Position numbers and translations under genes: made by a program
The notes under the pieces: generated by a model
What the model was told of the DNA's origin: nothing
What the model saw: the letters and a program-made list of their open reading frames with translations, nothing else
The model's database searches: none
Shown: positions 14,947-21,999 of the stretch, piece by piece
Layout: every line of letters starts with the position of its first letter
Numbering within the stretch: the first letter of the stretch is position 1
Origin: JAZNSB01 sp045590955
Lineage (GTDB): Bacteria > Pseudomonadota > Alphaproteobacteria > RF32 > CAG-239
Direction: 5' to 3'
Assembly (NCBI GenBank): GCA_045590955.1
Contig: JAZNSB010000021.1
Span: 1-21,999, forward strand
Length of the DNA: 21,999 nt

Positions 14947-16930
14947 AAAGAAAAAATGCTCTTGCCCAATATGTGGACTGTTTGCAAAAATTGCAAAGTC
15001 ATCTTTGTTTAAAAGGGTGTTTATGTCTTTATTGCTAATTCCACTGGTGTTGGCAATTTTGTTTTCCGGATATCCTTATGTACAGATATTTGTAATGTTG
15101 GTGGGTTTATTGCTTGCTTGGGAATGGGCAACCATTGTGCCAAGCAAAAGACCGATGTTATATGCTTTGTCATATGCCGGTATGTCAGCCGTGTTTATTT
15201 TTACACCATTCTTTTTGCCTATGATGCTATCTTTGGTTTTTGTAGCGGTTTTGCTTTGGTTGAAATCTAGAGGAGAAGAGAAAAGAAAGTTGTTGATGTT
15301 AGGCGCATTTTATATTTCTTTTGGCTTGGCATCTGTGGTATGGATATATGATCTTTTCGGTCCGCTTACTTGTTTGTGGTTTTTGTTGGTGGTTTGGTGC
15401 ACGGATGTTGGCGGTATGTTGTTTGGAAAAACAATTGGCGGACCAAAGCTTGCGCCTAAAATAAGCCCTAATAAAACTTGGGCCGGTTTGTTTGGCGGAA
15501 TGATTATGGCAGGAGCTATAAGTTTTGGATATGCTTATGTGTTTGGTGCTGCAAATTATTTGCTTTTTTATACTGTTATTGCAATGTTGACAGCTGTAAT
15601 TGCTCAAATTGGTGATTTGTGCGAATCTGCAATTAAAAGAAACGTGGGCGTAAAAGATTCCAGTAACCTAATTCCCGGACACGGTGGAGTGTTTGACAGG
15701 ATTGATGGAATTATATTTGCTGCTCCGGTTTTGCTGATTTGTTATTTTGCTTGGGCTTTGTGGTTATCTGATTTTTTTTCAGCAAACGGTAGTAAGATAA
15801 GTGAATATGCAATTAATACGTTGTATTATGTTGTGCCGTTTATATTAATTTTGGGTGTTTTGGTTTTTGTTCACGAACTGGGACACTATGTTGTGGCAAA
15901 GCTTAGCGGTGTTAAAATTGAGGCCTTTTCAATCGGTTTTGGTAAAAAGCTGATGGGATTTACAGATAAATCAGGAACGCAATGGAAAGTTTGTGCAATT
16001 CCCTTGGGAGGATATGTGCAAATGTTTGGTGATGCAGATCCGACTTCTGCAAGTGCAGATAAAAAAGTGAAAGAATTATCTGCCGAAGAAAAGAAAAAAG
16101 CTTTTAATTTTCAACCCCCGTGGAAAAAGCTTTTGATTGCTTTGTCCGGTCCTGTTTCTAACTATGTGTTTGCAATTGCCATTTTTACAATGATGTTTAT
16201 GGCTTTTGGTAAAATGGATTTTCCGCCGGTGGTTGGTGAAGTGATGCCAAACAGTGCTGCAGAAAAAGCAAACCTTATGGCAAAAGATAAAATTTTGTCT
16301 GTAAACGGCAAAAAAACAGAAACTTTTGAGGCTGTAAGATATGAAGTAGCTTTGGCTGTGGACGGAAAGCTTGTATTGGAAATTGAAAGAAACGGCAAGA
16401 AAATTATAAAAAATGTTACTCTTATTGAAATGCCTACCAATGAAAACGGTGTTAATGAAAAAAGAAAAATGCTTGGAATTAAGTCCGTAAATGCAACAGA
16501 AGTAACCGGAGATCAAATGAACTTTGGACCTGCCGTGGCAGAAGCAGTGAAAGAAAGCTGGAGAATTACCGAAGTGACAATGAGAGGTGTGGCTCAGATA
16601 ATAAAAGGTGACAGAGGTGGTGAAGATATTGGCGGAATTGTGCGTATTGCAGAAATGTCAGGTGATATTTCAAAAAATAATAACGTGCTTGATTTGTTGA
16701 TGTTTATGGCTTTGCTGTCTATTAATTTGGGGTTGATTAACTTGTTCCCAATTCCGGCATTGGACGGCGGCCATGTATTATTTTCTTTGGTGGAAATTGT
16801 TACTCGCAGACCAATTAATGAAAAAGCAAAAGAAATTTTACTTAAAATAGGAATTTCTTTACTTTTGGCTTTGCTTGTGTTTGCAACTTGGAATGATTTT
16901 GCCAGATTGTTTAATCGTTGGTTTTCTTAA
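14933..16930 (+). CDS. CdsA-RseP fusion: phosphatidate cytidylyltransferase joined to site-2 intramembrane metalloprotease
   Basis: One 665-residue frame carries two complete enzymes. Residues about 25-280 are CdsA, a multi-membrane-segment enzyme making CDP-diacylglycerol from phosphatidate and CTP. Its signature is complete: SAIKRNVGVKDSSNLIPGHG (232-251), then GVFDRID with D255 and D258. Residues about 297-665 are RseP, which cleaves membrane-bound anti-sigma factors. It has VFVHELGHYVVAKLSGVKIE (311-330, zinc ligands H314 and H318, catalytic E315), one PDZ domain (about 430-500), and the second active-site motif NLFPIPALDGGHVLF (603-617, D611). The linker is only about 15 residues. The ATG has a strong GGGAGAGAAG site. 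The N-terminus is basic with a C9-x-C11-xx-C14 cluster. dxr, usually between cdsA and rseP in alphaproteobacteria, is absent. A T8 run sits at the junction (15772-15779), so a one-base sequence error could create or hide the fusion. Against an error, no good RseP start or ribosome site is visible nearby. Confidence 0.9.
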   Translation: MVQAKKKKCSCPICGLFAKIAKSSLFKRVFMSLLLIPLVLAILFSGYPYVQIFVMLVGLLLAWEWATIVPSKRPMLYALSYAGMSAVFIFTPFFLPMMLSLVFVAVLLWLKSRGEEKRKLLMLGAFYISFGLASVVWIYDLFGPLTCLWFLLVVWCTDVGGMLFGKTIGGPKLAPKISPNKTWAGLFGGMIMAGAISFGYAYVFGAANYLLFYTVIAMLTAVIAQIGDLCESAIKRNVGVKDSSNLIPGHGGVFDRIDGIIFAAPVLLICYFAWALWLSDFFSANGSKISEYAINTLYYVVPFILILGVLVFVHELGHYVVAKLSGVKIEAFSIGFGKKLMGFTDKSGTQWKVCAIPLGGYVQMFGDADPTSASADKKVKELSAEEKKKAFNFQPPWKKLLIALSGPVSNYVFAIAIFTMMFMAFGKMDFPPVVGEVMPNSAAEKANLMAKDKILSVNGKKTETFEAVRYEVALAVDGKLVLEIERNGKKIIKNVTLIEMPTNENGVNEKRKMLGIKSVNATEVTGDQMNFGPAVAEAVKESWRITEVTMRGVAQIIKGDRGGEDIGGIVRIAEMSGDISKNNNVLDLLMFMALLSINLGLINLFPIPALDGGHVLFSLVEIVTRRPINEKAKEILLKIGISLLLALLVFATWNDFARLFNRWFS

Positions 16931-16941
16931 AGGATAAAAAT

Positions 16942-19209
16942 ATGAAAAAATATGTATTAGGACTAATGTTGGGAACTTCTTTGTTGGCGCTGGATGTGCA
17001 AGCAAGAGAAATAACTGTCACCAGTGTGCAATTATCCGGACTTAGAAGGGTTGAAAAGGAGACTGTGTTGGCTTATGCCGGTGTTAAACAAGATATGGCA
17101 ATAAATCAACAATCTTTGGATATGGCACTTAAAAGATTGTATGCAACAGGTTTGTTTGCAGATATTACGTTGGAAGTGACAGAATCCGGGGTATTAAAGA
17201 TTAAACTGGTGGAAAATCCGGTAATAAATAAGCTGACATTTGAAGGTAATGAAAAAATTAATGCAGAAATGTTAGAAAAAGAAACTCAGCTTAAGCCAAG
17301 AGCTGTATATAGCCGTGCAAAAGTGCAAGAAGACGTAAATAAAATTGTTCAGTTGTATAAAAGAGCCGGAAGATATGCAACAGTGGTAGATCCTAAAATT
17401 ATTCAGAGAGATCAGAATAGAGTGGATTTGATTTTTGAAATTGATGAAGGTCCGGTTGCAAAAATTTCTAAGATAAACTTTATTGGAAATAAACACTATT
17501 CTTCTGACGATTTGGCTAATGAAATTATGAGCAAAGAATCTCGCTGGTACAGAATTTTTTCTGCAGCAGAAAACTATGATGCAGAAAAAATGAATTATGA
17601 TAAAGAATTGCTCAGAAGATTTTATGCAAAAAAAGGTTATGCTGACTTTAGAATTAAGTCTGCTGTGGCAGAACTTAGTCCGGATAAACAATCTTTTGTT
17701 CTTAATTTTGTTGTGGATGAAGGACCTAAGTATGAAGTTGAAAAAGTGGAAATTCGTTCAGACCTTGAATATGTTGACGTAAATTCGTTGTATGAAGAAC
17801 TGGAATTTGAGCAAGGTGATTGGTATGATGCAGAAAAAATAGAAAAATCTGTGTTTGCCTTGACAGATGCGCTGAATAATAAAGGACATGCTTTTGTTGA
17901 AGTGGTGCCAAGCGTAAGTAAAAATACAGATAAAGCTACAATGAAAGTGGTATTTAATGTAAGAGAAGGGGAAAGGGTTTTTGTGAACCGTATTAACATT
18001 AACGGAAACACCAGAACTCATGATGAAGTAATCAGAAGAGAGTTTAGACTGGATGAAGGTGATGCCTTTAATGCAGCCAAAATAAGGGCCTCAAAGAGAA
18101 ACATTGAAAACCTTAATTATTTCAGCAAAGTTGATATTACTTCTCAAGCGGGAGAAGATCCGACAAAAGCAGACATTAATGTAAATGTGGAGGAAAAATC
18201 TACCGGATATTTTAATGTTGGTATCGGATATTCTACAGTTGACGGAGCTTTGGTAAGAGCAGGAGTTACTGAAAATAACTTTAGAGGAAAAGCTCAGCAA
18301 CTTAGCGCAAACGTGGCTGTGTCACAAAGAACTCAGGAATATGATTTGAGCTTTACAGAACCATATTTCTTGGGAAGAAGACTTAGTGCCGGAATAGATG
18401 CTTTTATGATGGAAGAAGACTATCAGGATGAAGCTTCTTATGATACGGAAACAATGGGCGGAAGATTGCGTTTTGGATGGAATTATACAGACGATTTATA
18501 TCAGTTTGTAAGATATACGTATCGTCAAGATGAAATTACAAACGTAGACAGCAATGCTTCTCCGTATATTAAGGCAGAAGAAGGTTCTTATGATGCGTCT
18601 GTATTCGGACAGTCTTTGGTATATGATAAGAGAGACAACAAAATGAATACTAAAAACGGTCATTATTTGTCTTTGTCAACAGATGTGGCAGGAGCCGGCG
18701 GTGACGAAAAATATATAAAAGTTGATGCAAAAGCATATAAATTTTATACATTTGCAGACTACTATACATTGAAAATGTTTGTAAACGGCGGATACATTAC
18801 AAGTTTTGGAGATGATGACGTTAGGTTGTTTAATCGCTATTATTTGGGTGGCTCAACTCTTAGAGGTTTTGCCGTAGCAGGTATTGGTGCCAGAGATAAA
18901 AATACAAAAGATGCTCTTGGCGGAAACTGGATGGTATATGCAGGAACAGAACTGAGCTTCCCGATTGGTTTGACTGAGATGGGAATTAAAGGAAAAACAT
19001 TTGTAGATGCCGGAATGCTAGGAAAACCGGATTCAATTGCAAATAATGCCGATGTTGAGTATTCTTCAACACCAAGAGTGGCAGCAGGTGTGGGATTGCA
19101 ATGGAATTCTCCTATGGGACAAATTGATTTAGATTTTGCGTTCCCTGTGGTTAAAGAAGATTATGACGAAACAGAAGTGTTCCGCTTGAATTTTGGAACT
19201 CGTTTATAA
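16942..19209 (+). CDS. bamA: Outer-membrane protein assembly factor BamA
   Basis: BamA is the core of the BAM complex that inserts beta-barrels into the outer membrane. I chose ATG 16942 (755 aa) because AAAGGA ends seven bases upstream; the frame's earlier TTG lies inside the previous gene. Residues 1-21 are a signal peptide (MKKYVLGLMLGTSLLALDVQ, cleavage likely after VQA). Five POTRA domains follow to about residue 425 (e.g. ITVTSVQLSGLRRVEKETVL, FVNRININGNTRTHDEVIRREF). The barrel then begins near STGYFNVGIGYSTVDG. The conserved loop-6 motif LRGF is at 640-643 in YYLGGSTLRGF. The protein ends FRLNFGTRL: the last residue is Leu, where most such barrels end in Phe or Trp. bamA follows the rseP module by 11 bases. 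No skp is present between bamA and lpxD. Confidence 0.97.
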   Translation: MKKYVLGLMLGTSLLALDVQAREITVTSVQLSGLRRVEKETVLAYAGVKQDMAINQQSLDMALKRLYATGLFADITLEVTESGVLKIKLVENPVINKLTFEGNEKINAEMLEKETQLKPRAVYSRAKVQEDVNKIVQLYKRAGRYATVVDPKIIQRDQNRVDLIFEIDEGPVAKISKINFIGNKHYSSDDLANEIMSKESRWYRIFSAAENYDAEKMNYDKELLRRFYAKKGYADFRIKSAVAELSPDKQSFVLNFVVDEGPKYEVEKVEIRSDLEYVDVNSLYEELEFEQGDWYDAEKIEKSVFALTDALNNKGHAFVEVVPSVSKNTDKATMKVVFNVREGERVFVNRININGNTRTHDEVIRREFRLDEGDAFNAAKIRASKRNIENLNYFSKVDITSQAGEDPTKADINVNVEEKSTGYFNVGIGYSTVDGALVRAGVTENNFRGKAQQLSANVAVSQRTQEYDLSFTEPYFLGRRLSAGIDAFMMEEDYQDEASYDTETMGGRLRFGWNYTDDLYQFVRYTYRQDEITNVDSNASPYIKAEEGSYDASVFGQSLVYDKRDNKMNTKNGHYLSLSTDVAGAGGDEKYIKVDAKAYKFYTFADYYTLKMFVNGGYITSFGDDDVRLFNRYYLGGSTLRGFAVAGIGARDKNTKDALGGNWMVYAGTELSFPIGLTEMGIKGKTFVDAGMLGKPDSIANNADVEYSSTPRVAAGVGLQWNSPMGQIDLDFAFPVVKEDYDETEVFRLNFGTRL

Positions 19210-19232
19210 AAATTTAAAAGAAAGATAAAAAT

Positions 19233-20255
19233 ATGGTAGATACAACATTTTTTAAAAATAAAGGTCCTTTTACCTTGGAACAAATTGCACAAATTACAGG
19301 TGCAAAGCTGAAAGATGAAACAAAAAAAGATGTAAAAATCTTTGATATGGCAGAACTTGATGCTGCAAAAGACGGTGAAATAAGCTCCTTTTATGATAGA
19401 AAGTTTCAGGATAAAGCAGCCCATATGAGAGCAACTGCTTGTATTGTATCTGAAGATGTTGAAAATATGATACCGGCAGATGTAATTGCGCTGGTTGCCG
19501 AAGACCCTAAATTGGCAATTTTGAAACTTAAATATGCATTATATGACGAATATGTGCCTGAAGTAAAAATTTCAGCTTCTGCTAAAATTGCGTCAACAGC
19601 AAAAATCGGCCAAAACTGCACAATAGGAGAAAATGTTGTTATTGAAGACGATGTTGTAATAGGGGATAATTGCCGTATAGGACACAATGTGGTAATCTGT
19701 AGAGCCTGCCAAATAGGTAACGACTGTAGAATAGAGTCTAATGCTACAATCAGTTATTGTAAAATGGGTAATTCTTGCTATTTGTATGCCGGTTGCAGAA
19801 TCGGACAAGACGGTTTTGGTTTTATGTTTGTGGAAGGCAGACACAAGAAAATTCCGCAACTGGGATTGGTAATTATCGGTAATGATGTGGAAATTGGTGC
19901 AAATACTTGTATAGACAGAGGTGCGCTGGGAGATACAGTAATTGGCGATGGATGCAGATATGATAATTTGGTTCAAATAGGTCATGGAGTGCATGTGGGC
20001 AGAGGTTGTGTTTCAGCAAGCCAGACCGGAATTGCCGGCTCCACAACACTGGGAGACTTTGTGATAAACGGCGGACAATGTGGTTTTGCAGACCATATAA
20101 ACATTGGCAGTGGGGCAAGATTCGGCGGTAGAACGGGCGTATTCCAAGACGTGGAACCTGGAGCAACCATGTTGGGAACTCCGGCAATGCCGGCAAAAGA
20201 CTTTATGAAACAATGCGCCTTTATAAGAAAAATGCTTAAGGGTAGCAAGAAATAA
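19233..20255 (+). CDS. lpxD: UDP-3-O-acylglucosamine N-acyltransferase LpxD
   Basis: LpxD adds the N-linked acyl chain in lipid A synthesis, using acyl-ACP. The 340-aa length is normal. The N-terminal uridine-binding domain (1-105, e.g. FTLEQIAQITGAKL) leads into the left-handed beta helix of hexapeptide repeats (about 113-300, e.g. AKIGQNCTIGENVVIEDDVV). The probable catalytic histidine is His251 in NLVQIGHGVHVG. The C-terminal helix (PAKDFMKQCAFIRKMLKG) contacts ACP in known LpxD structures. The beta helix is unusually rich in cysteine (e.g. C147, C156, C159, C165, C176, C182, C188). The stop overlaps the fabZ start in TAATG. Only a weak AAAGAAAG lies before its ATG. Confidence 0.97.
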   Translation: MVDTTFFKNKGPFTLEQIAQITGAKLKDETKKDVKIFDMAELDAAKDGEISSFYDRKFQDKAAHMRATACIVSEDVENMIPADVIALVAEDPKLAILKLKYALYDEYVPEVKISASAKIASTAKIGQNCTIGENVVIEDDVVIGDNCRIGHNVVICRACQIGNDCRIESNATISYCKMGNSCYLYAGCRIGQDGFGFMFVEGRHKKIPQLGLVIIGNDVEIGANTCIDRGALGDTVIGDGCRYDNLVQIGHGVHVGRGCVSASQTGIAGSTTLGDFVINGGQCGFADHINIGSGARFGGRTGVFQDVEPGATMLGTPAMPAKDFMKQCAFIRKMLKGSKK

Positions 20256-20689
20256 TGTCAGAGTTGCTTAATAAACATGATTTAATGAATTTATTGCCAC
20301 ACAGAGATCCGTTTTTGTTGGTTGACGAAGTGCAGATTTTAGAAAAAGGTGAAACGGCAGAGGCGGTTTTTCATGTGTTGCCAACTTTGGATTTTTTTAA
20401 GGGGCATTTTCCGGGTAATCCTATTTTGCCGGGGGTGTTGCAAATAGAAATTATGGCCCAGACCGCAGGTGTGGTTGTGTTGCATGCACATGAAAAAAAA
20501 GAAAATTTAAGGGTCTTTTTAACTTCTGTTGAAAGCGCAAAGTTTAAAAAGACAGTTGTTCCGCCATCAGATTTGAAAATATGTGTGAAAAAAATAAAGG
20601 AAAAATGCTCTATATTTGTGTTTGAAGGCAAGTGTTTTGTAAATGATGAACTTGTTTCTCAGGCAACTTTTAGTGCTTTGTTGGGGTAA
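20255..20689 (+). CDS. fabZ: 3-hydroxyacyl-ACP dehydratase FabZ
   Basis: FabZ dehydrates 3-hydroxyacyl-ACP in fatty-acid elongation and competes with lipid A enzymes for that substrate, which explains its place beside lpxD. It is a hot-dog-fold protein of normal length (144 aa). The motif LLPHRDPFLLVDEV is at 13-26. The catalytic pair is His51 (FKGHFPGNPILPGVL) and Glu65 (QIEIMAQTAG), spaced 14 apart as in E. coli FabZ. It overlaps lpxD by one base. In most alphaproteobacteria lpxA follows; here rnhB does. Confidence 0.98.
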   Translation: MSELLNKHDLMNLLPHRDPFLLVDEVQILEKGETAEAVFHVLPTLDFFKGHFPGNPILPGVLQIEIMAQTAGVVVLHAHEKKENLRVFLTSVESAKFKKTVVPPSDLKICVKKIKEKCSIFVFEGKCFVNDELVSQATFSALLG

Positions 20690-20690
20690 A

Positions 20691-21314
20691 ATGCCGGATT
20701 TTGAAATTGAAAATAATATAAACGGATTGTCTGTTGGCGTTGATGAAGCCGGCCGAGGTCCTTGGGCAGGTCCGGTGGTGGCAGGGGCAGTGCTGTTTAA
20801 AAATAAAAACTTGCCGAATGAATTAATTTGCGGATTGGACGATTCTAAAAAACTTTCTGCAAAAAAAAGAGAAAAATTATACGAAATGCTCTTTAATGAA
20901 CAAAATAACGGAAATTTGGAAATTGGAATTGGTCAGGCAAGTGCACGAGAAATTGATGAGTTAAATATCTTACAAGCAACTTTTGTGGCAATGAAAAGGG
21001 CTGTGAGCCAAATAAAAACAGAGCATAATGCCGTGCTTGTGGACGGAAACCAAAATCCAAAATGTTTTAACTGCCAAACACAGACATGTATTGGTGGAGA
21101 TGCAAAGTCTTTGTCTATTGCGGCAGCTTCAATTGTGGCAAAGGTATATCGTGACAGATTGATGAAGCAATTGGCGGAAAAATATCCGTATTATGCTTTT
21201 GAAAAAAATGCAGGATATGGTACGAAAGCTCATGTTGAAGGCTTGAAAGCGTATGGAATTACGCCGGAACACAGATTATCTTATAAACCTGTAAAATTAT
21301 ATTTGACAAAATAG
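20691..21314 (+). CDS. rnhB: Ribonuclease HII
   Basis: RnhB cuts RNA in RNA-DNA hybrids and removes single misincorporated ribonucleotides. I chose ATG 20691 (207 aa) because GGGG (20683-20686) lies just upstream and the frame's earlier ATGs are inside fabZ. Acidic active-site residues are in place: D18 and E19 in VGVDEAGRGPWAGPVVAGAV, D118 in VLVDGNQNP, then GGDAKSLSIAAASIVAKVYRD with D155. AGYGTKAHVEGLKAYGITPEHR at the end is typical. The CxxC-containing insert PKCFNCQTQTCIGG (123-136) is slightly cysteine-rich. It starts one base after the fabZ stop, so it is the last gene of the operon. A promoter for the next gene overlaps its stop. Confidence 0.97.
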   Translation: MPDFEIENNINGLSVGVDEAGRGPWAGPVVAGAVLFKNKNLPNELICGLDDSKKLSAKKREKLYEMLFNEQNNGNLEIGIGQASAREIDELNILQATFVAMKRAVSQIKTEHNAVLVDGNQNPKCFNCQTQTCIGGDAKSLSIAAASIVAKVYRDRLMKQLAEKYPYYAFEKNAGYGTKAHVEGLKAYGITPEHRLSYKPVKLYLTK

Positions 21315-21331
21315 CCAAATTAAGGTATGTT
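21303..21331 (+). promoter_or_regulatory. promoter for the downstream hypothetical gene
   Basis: A perfect TTGACA (21303-21308) is followed by a 17-base spacer and TATGTT (21326-21331, four of six to consensus). It overlaps the last codons of rnhB. The predicted start near 21338 leaves a leader of about 32 bases before the ATG at 21370. Confidence 0.55.
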
Positions 21332-21369
21332 TAAGGCTCAAAAGTAAGTTTAACCTAATTATTTACAAT

Positions 21370-21906
21370 ATGGAGAGAAGCTATCAATTTGACAGGATGG
21401 AAGCAAAACCTGTAAAAGGGGCTCTTGTTATACCAGAGCCCAGAAGGGTGAAAGTCCAAGCAGGTGCGCAGAATACTTTACCAGGTAAAGTTGATCCTGA
21501 GAAACGCTATCGTTATTGGGGAAAATTTGATTCCTCAGCACCAAAAAGGAAAAAGGTAACTTTTTCCAAACAATACAAGGCGGAAGACAAGCACACCCTC
21601 ATTAATAGAGGTTTGGTTGCAATTATAGACCGTCTTGAAAATGAACCCAAGAATGAAAATGTGCTAAAAATCTTGGGTCGGTATGTAAGCTGGGTCCATA
21701 GAGAGGCACAAAACGAGAAAAACTACGGAAAACTGGGTGTGGCAATTAGTTATGCCCAGCATGAAAAGTCGTTGGAAGCTGCTTTGAAATGTTTGGAGGT
21801 TGTTCCGGATGATTGGAACAATATGATGCAGGTCATTTCAGAAAAAGTGTTTCTTTTTCTGGGTGTCGCAACAAAGCAGTTGCCAAGCTGTTTGGTTAGA
21901 GGTTGA
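21370..21906 (+). CDS. hypothetical basic protein
   Basis: I do not recognise this 178-aa protein. It has no signal peptide or membrane segment. Residues 1-75 are basic and proline-containing, probably disordered or nucleic-acid binding (PEPRRVKVQ, PEKRYRYWGKF, PKRKKVTFSKQYK). Residues 76-170 look helical (LINRGLVAIIDRLENEP, ENVLKILGRYVSWVHREAQ, ISYAQHEKSLEAALKCLEVV). The start is uncertain: ATG 21370 has no clear ribosome site, and ATG 21397 is the alternative. Codon use (CGC, CGT, CGG among arginines) differs from the AGA-dominated neighbours, a hint of different ancestry. It is a single-gene unit, with a promoter overlapping rnhB and a long inverted-repeat terminator after it. No function is proposed. 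Confidence 0.7.
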   Translation: MERSYQFDRMEAKPVKGALVIPEPRRVKVQAGAQNTLPGKVDPEKRYRYWGKFDSSAPKRKKVTFSKQYKAEDKHTLINRGLVAIIDRLENEPKNENVLKILGRYVSWVHREAQNEKNYGKLGVAISYAQHEKSLEAALKCLEVVPDDWNNMMQVISEKVFLFLGVATKQLPSCLVRG

Positions 21907-21912
21907 AATCTC

Positions 21913-21957
21913 AAGTAAAAAAGTCTGCAAATGTAAAATTTGCAGACTTTTTTACTT
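21913..21957. terminator. perfect 20-bp inverted repeat, bidirectional intrinsic terminator
   Basis: 21913-21932 and 21938-21957 are exact reverse complements around a GTAAA loop. The inner stem GTCTGCAAAT is flanked by A6 on the left and T6 on the right. The symmetry fits termination from both sides and suggests a convergent gene beyond the window edge. Confidence 0.9.
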
Positions 21958-21969
21958 ATGTTAATAAAT

Positions 21970-21999
21970 TTATAACCAATCTTGGATCATATTATTATT
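21970..21999 (-). CDS. possible 3' end of a leftward gene running off the window
   Basis: On the minus strand the frame is open from the edge for nine codons (reading NNNMIQDWL) and ends in TAA at 21970-21972, just past the bidirectional terminator. The placement fits a convergent gene, but so short a stretch proves nothing. Confidence 0.2.
   Translation of the reverse strand, partial: NNNMIQDWL

Noticed and set aside
16918..16941. TTG start for bamA
   Set aside because: It would put extra charged residues before a clean signal peptide. ATG 16942 has AAAGGA at good spacing.
19560..20100. Repeated short motifs in lpxD as a tandem DNA repeat or CRISPR-like array
   Set aside because: The periodicity is the 18-base echo of protein hexapeptide repeats, with no conserved DNA repeat or spacer structure.
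20643..20690. Upstream start for rnhB inside fabZ
   Set aside because: The added residues are fabZ codons read in another frame and match no RNase HII N-terminus; ATG 20691 has GGGG just upstream.
20855..20885. A8 run in rnhB, and other A7-A9 runs, as slippage sites
   Set aside because: Runs of this length are expected in lysine-rich AT-biased genes. Unlike the dnaX and cdsA-rseP runs they do not fall at a domain boundary.

Overview
The window is a dense, AT-rich (by eye about one third G+C) chromosomal segment made almost entirely of bacterial housekeeping genes. The gene order points to an alphaproteobacterium, probably a streamlined host-associated or gut lineage. The diagnostic blocks are dnaG-rpoD, a divergent rsmI/LppC-lipoprotein pair with yraN, SRP RNA-dnaX-recR, plsY-dprA-topA, and pyrH-frr-uppS-cdsA-rseP-bamA-lpxD-fabZ. 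BamA, LpxD and FabZ show a Gram-negative envelope with LPS-type lipid A. The species assignment is inference from synteny and composition only.

Layout. 1-2763: the 3' end of dnaG, then rpoD with its own candidate promoter, closed by a hairpin terminator shared with the convergent yraN. 2778-5485: yraN and rsmI (minus strand, overlapping) diverge from an LppC/LpoA-type lipoprotein. 5500-7972: a promoter, the small 4.5S-type SRP RNA, dnaX and recR, ended by a bidirectional terminator. 7974-12145: a leftward plsY-dprA-topA operon. 12232-13029: pyrH with a good sigma-70-type promoter and a terminator. 13080-13537: an unrecognised small membrane protein with its own terminator. 13659-21314: a long rightward envelope/translation operon (frr, uppS, a cdsA-rseP fusion, bamA, lpxD, fabZ, rnhB) with overlaps or very short gaps. 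21303-21957: an unrecognised basic protein between a promoter and a perfect 20-bp inverted-repeat terminator. No stretch over 300 bases lacks a gene. I saw no tRNA, rRNA, CRISPR array or insertion sequence.

How the genes work together. DnaG, DnaX, RecR, DprA, TopA and RnhB serve replication, repair and DNA uptake or topology. RpoD, Frr, RsmI and SRP RNA serve gene expression and protein targeting. PlsY and CdsA make phospholipid precursors. UppS supplies the undecaprenyl carrier lipid, LpxD and FabZ the acyl chains of lipid A, BamA the outer-membrane proteins, RseP intramembrane proteolysis, and the LppC lipoprotein probably peptidoglycan synthesis.

The two observations most worth checking are these. 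(1) CdsA (CDP-diacylglycerol synthase) and RseP (site-2 protease) form one 665-residue reading frame, with dxr missing from its usual place between them. A T8 run sits at the junction, and a one-base slip in either direction would release CdsA alone. (2) dnaX carries an uninterrupted A10 run just after the clamp-loader core, where both alternative frames stop within three codons. This predicts a gamma-type short product made by slippage. I did not find a convincing wholly new multi-gene system. The most obscure material is the two unrecognised genes.
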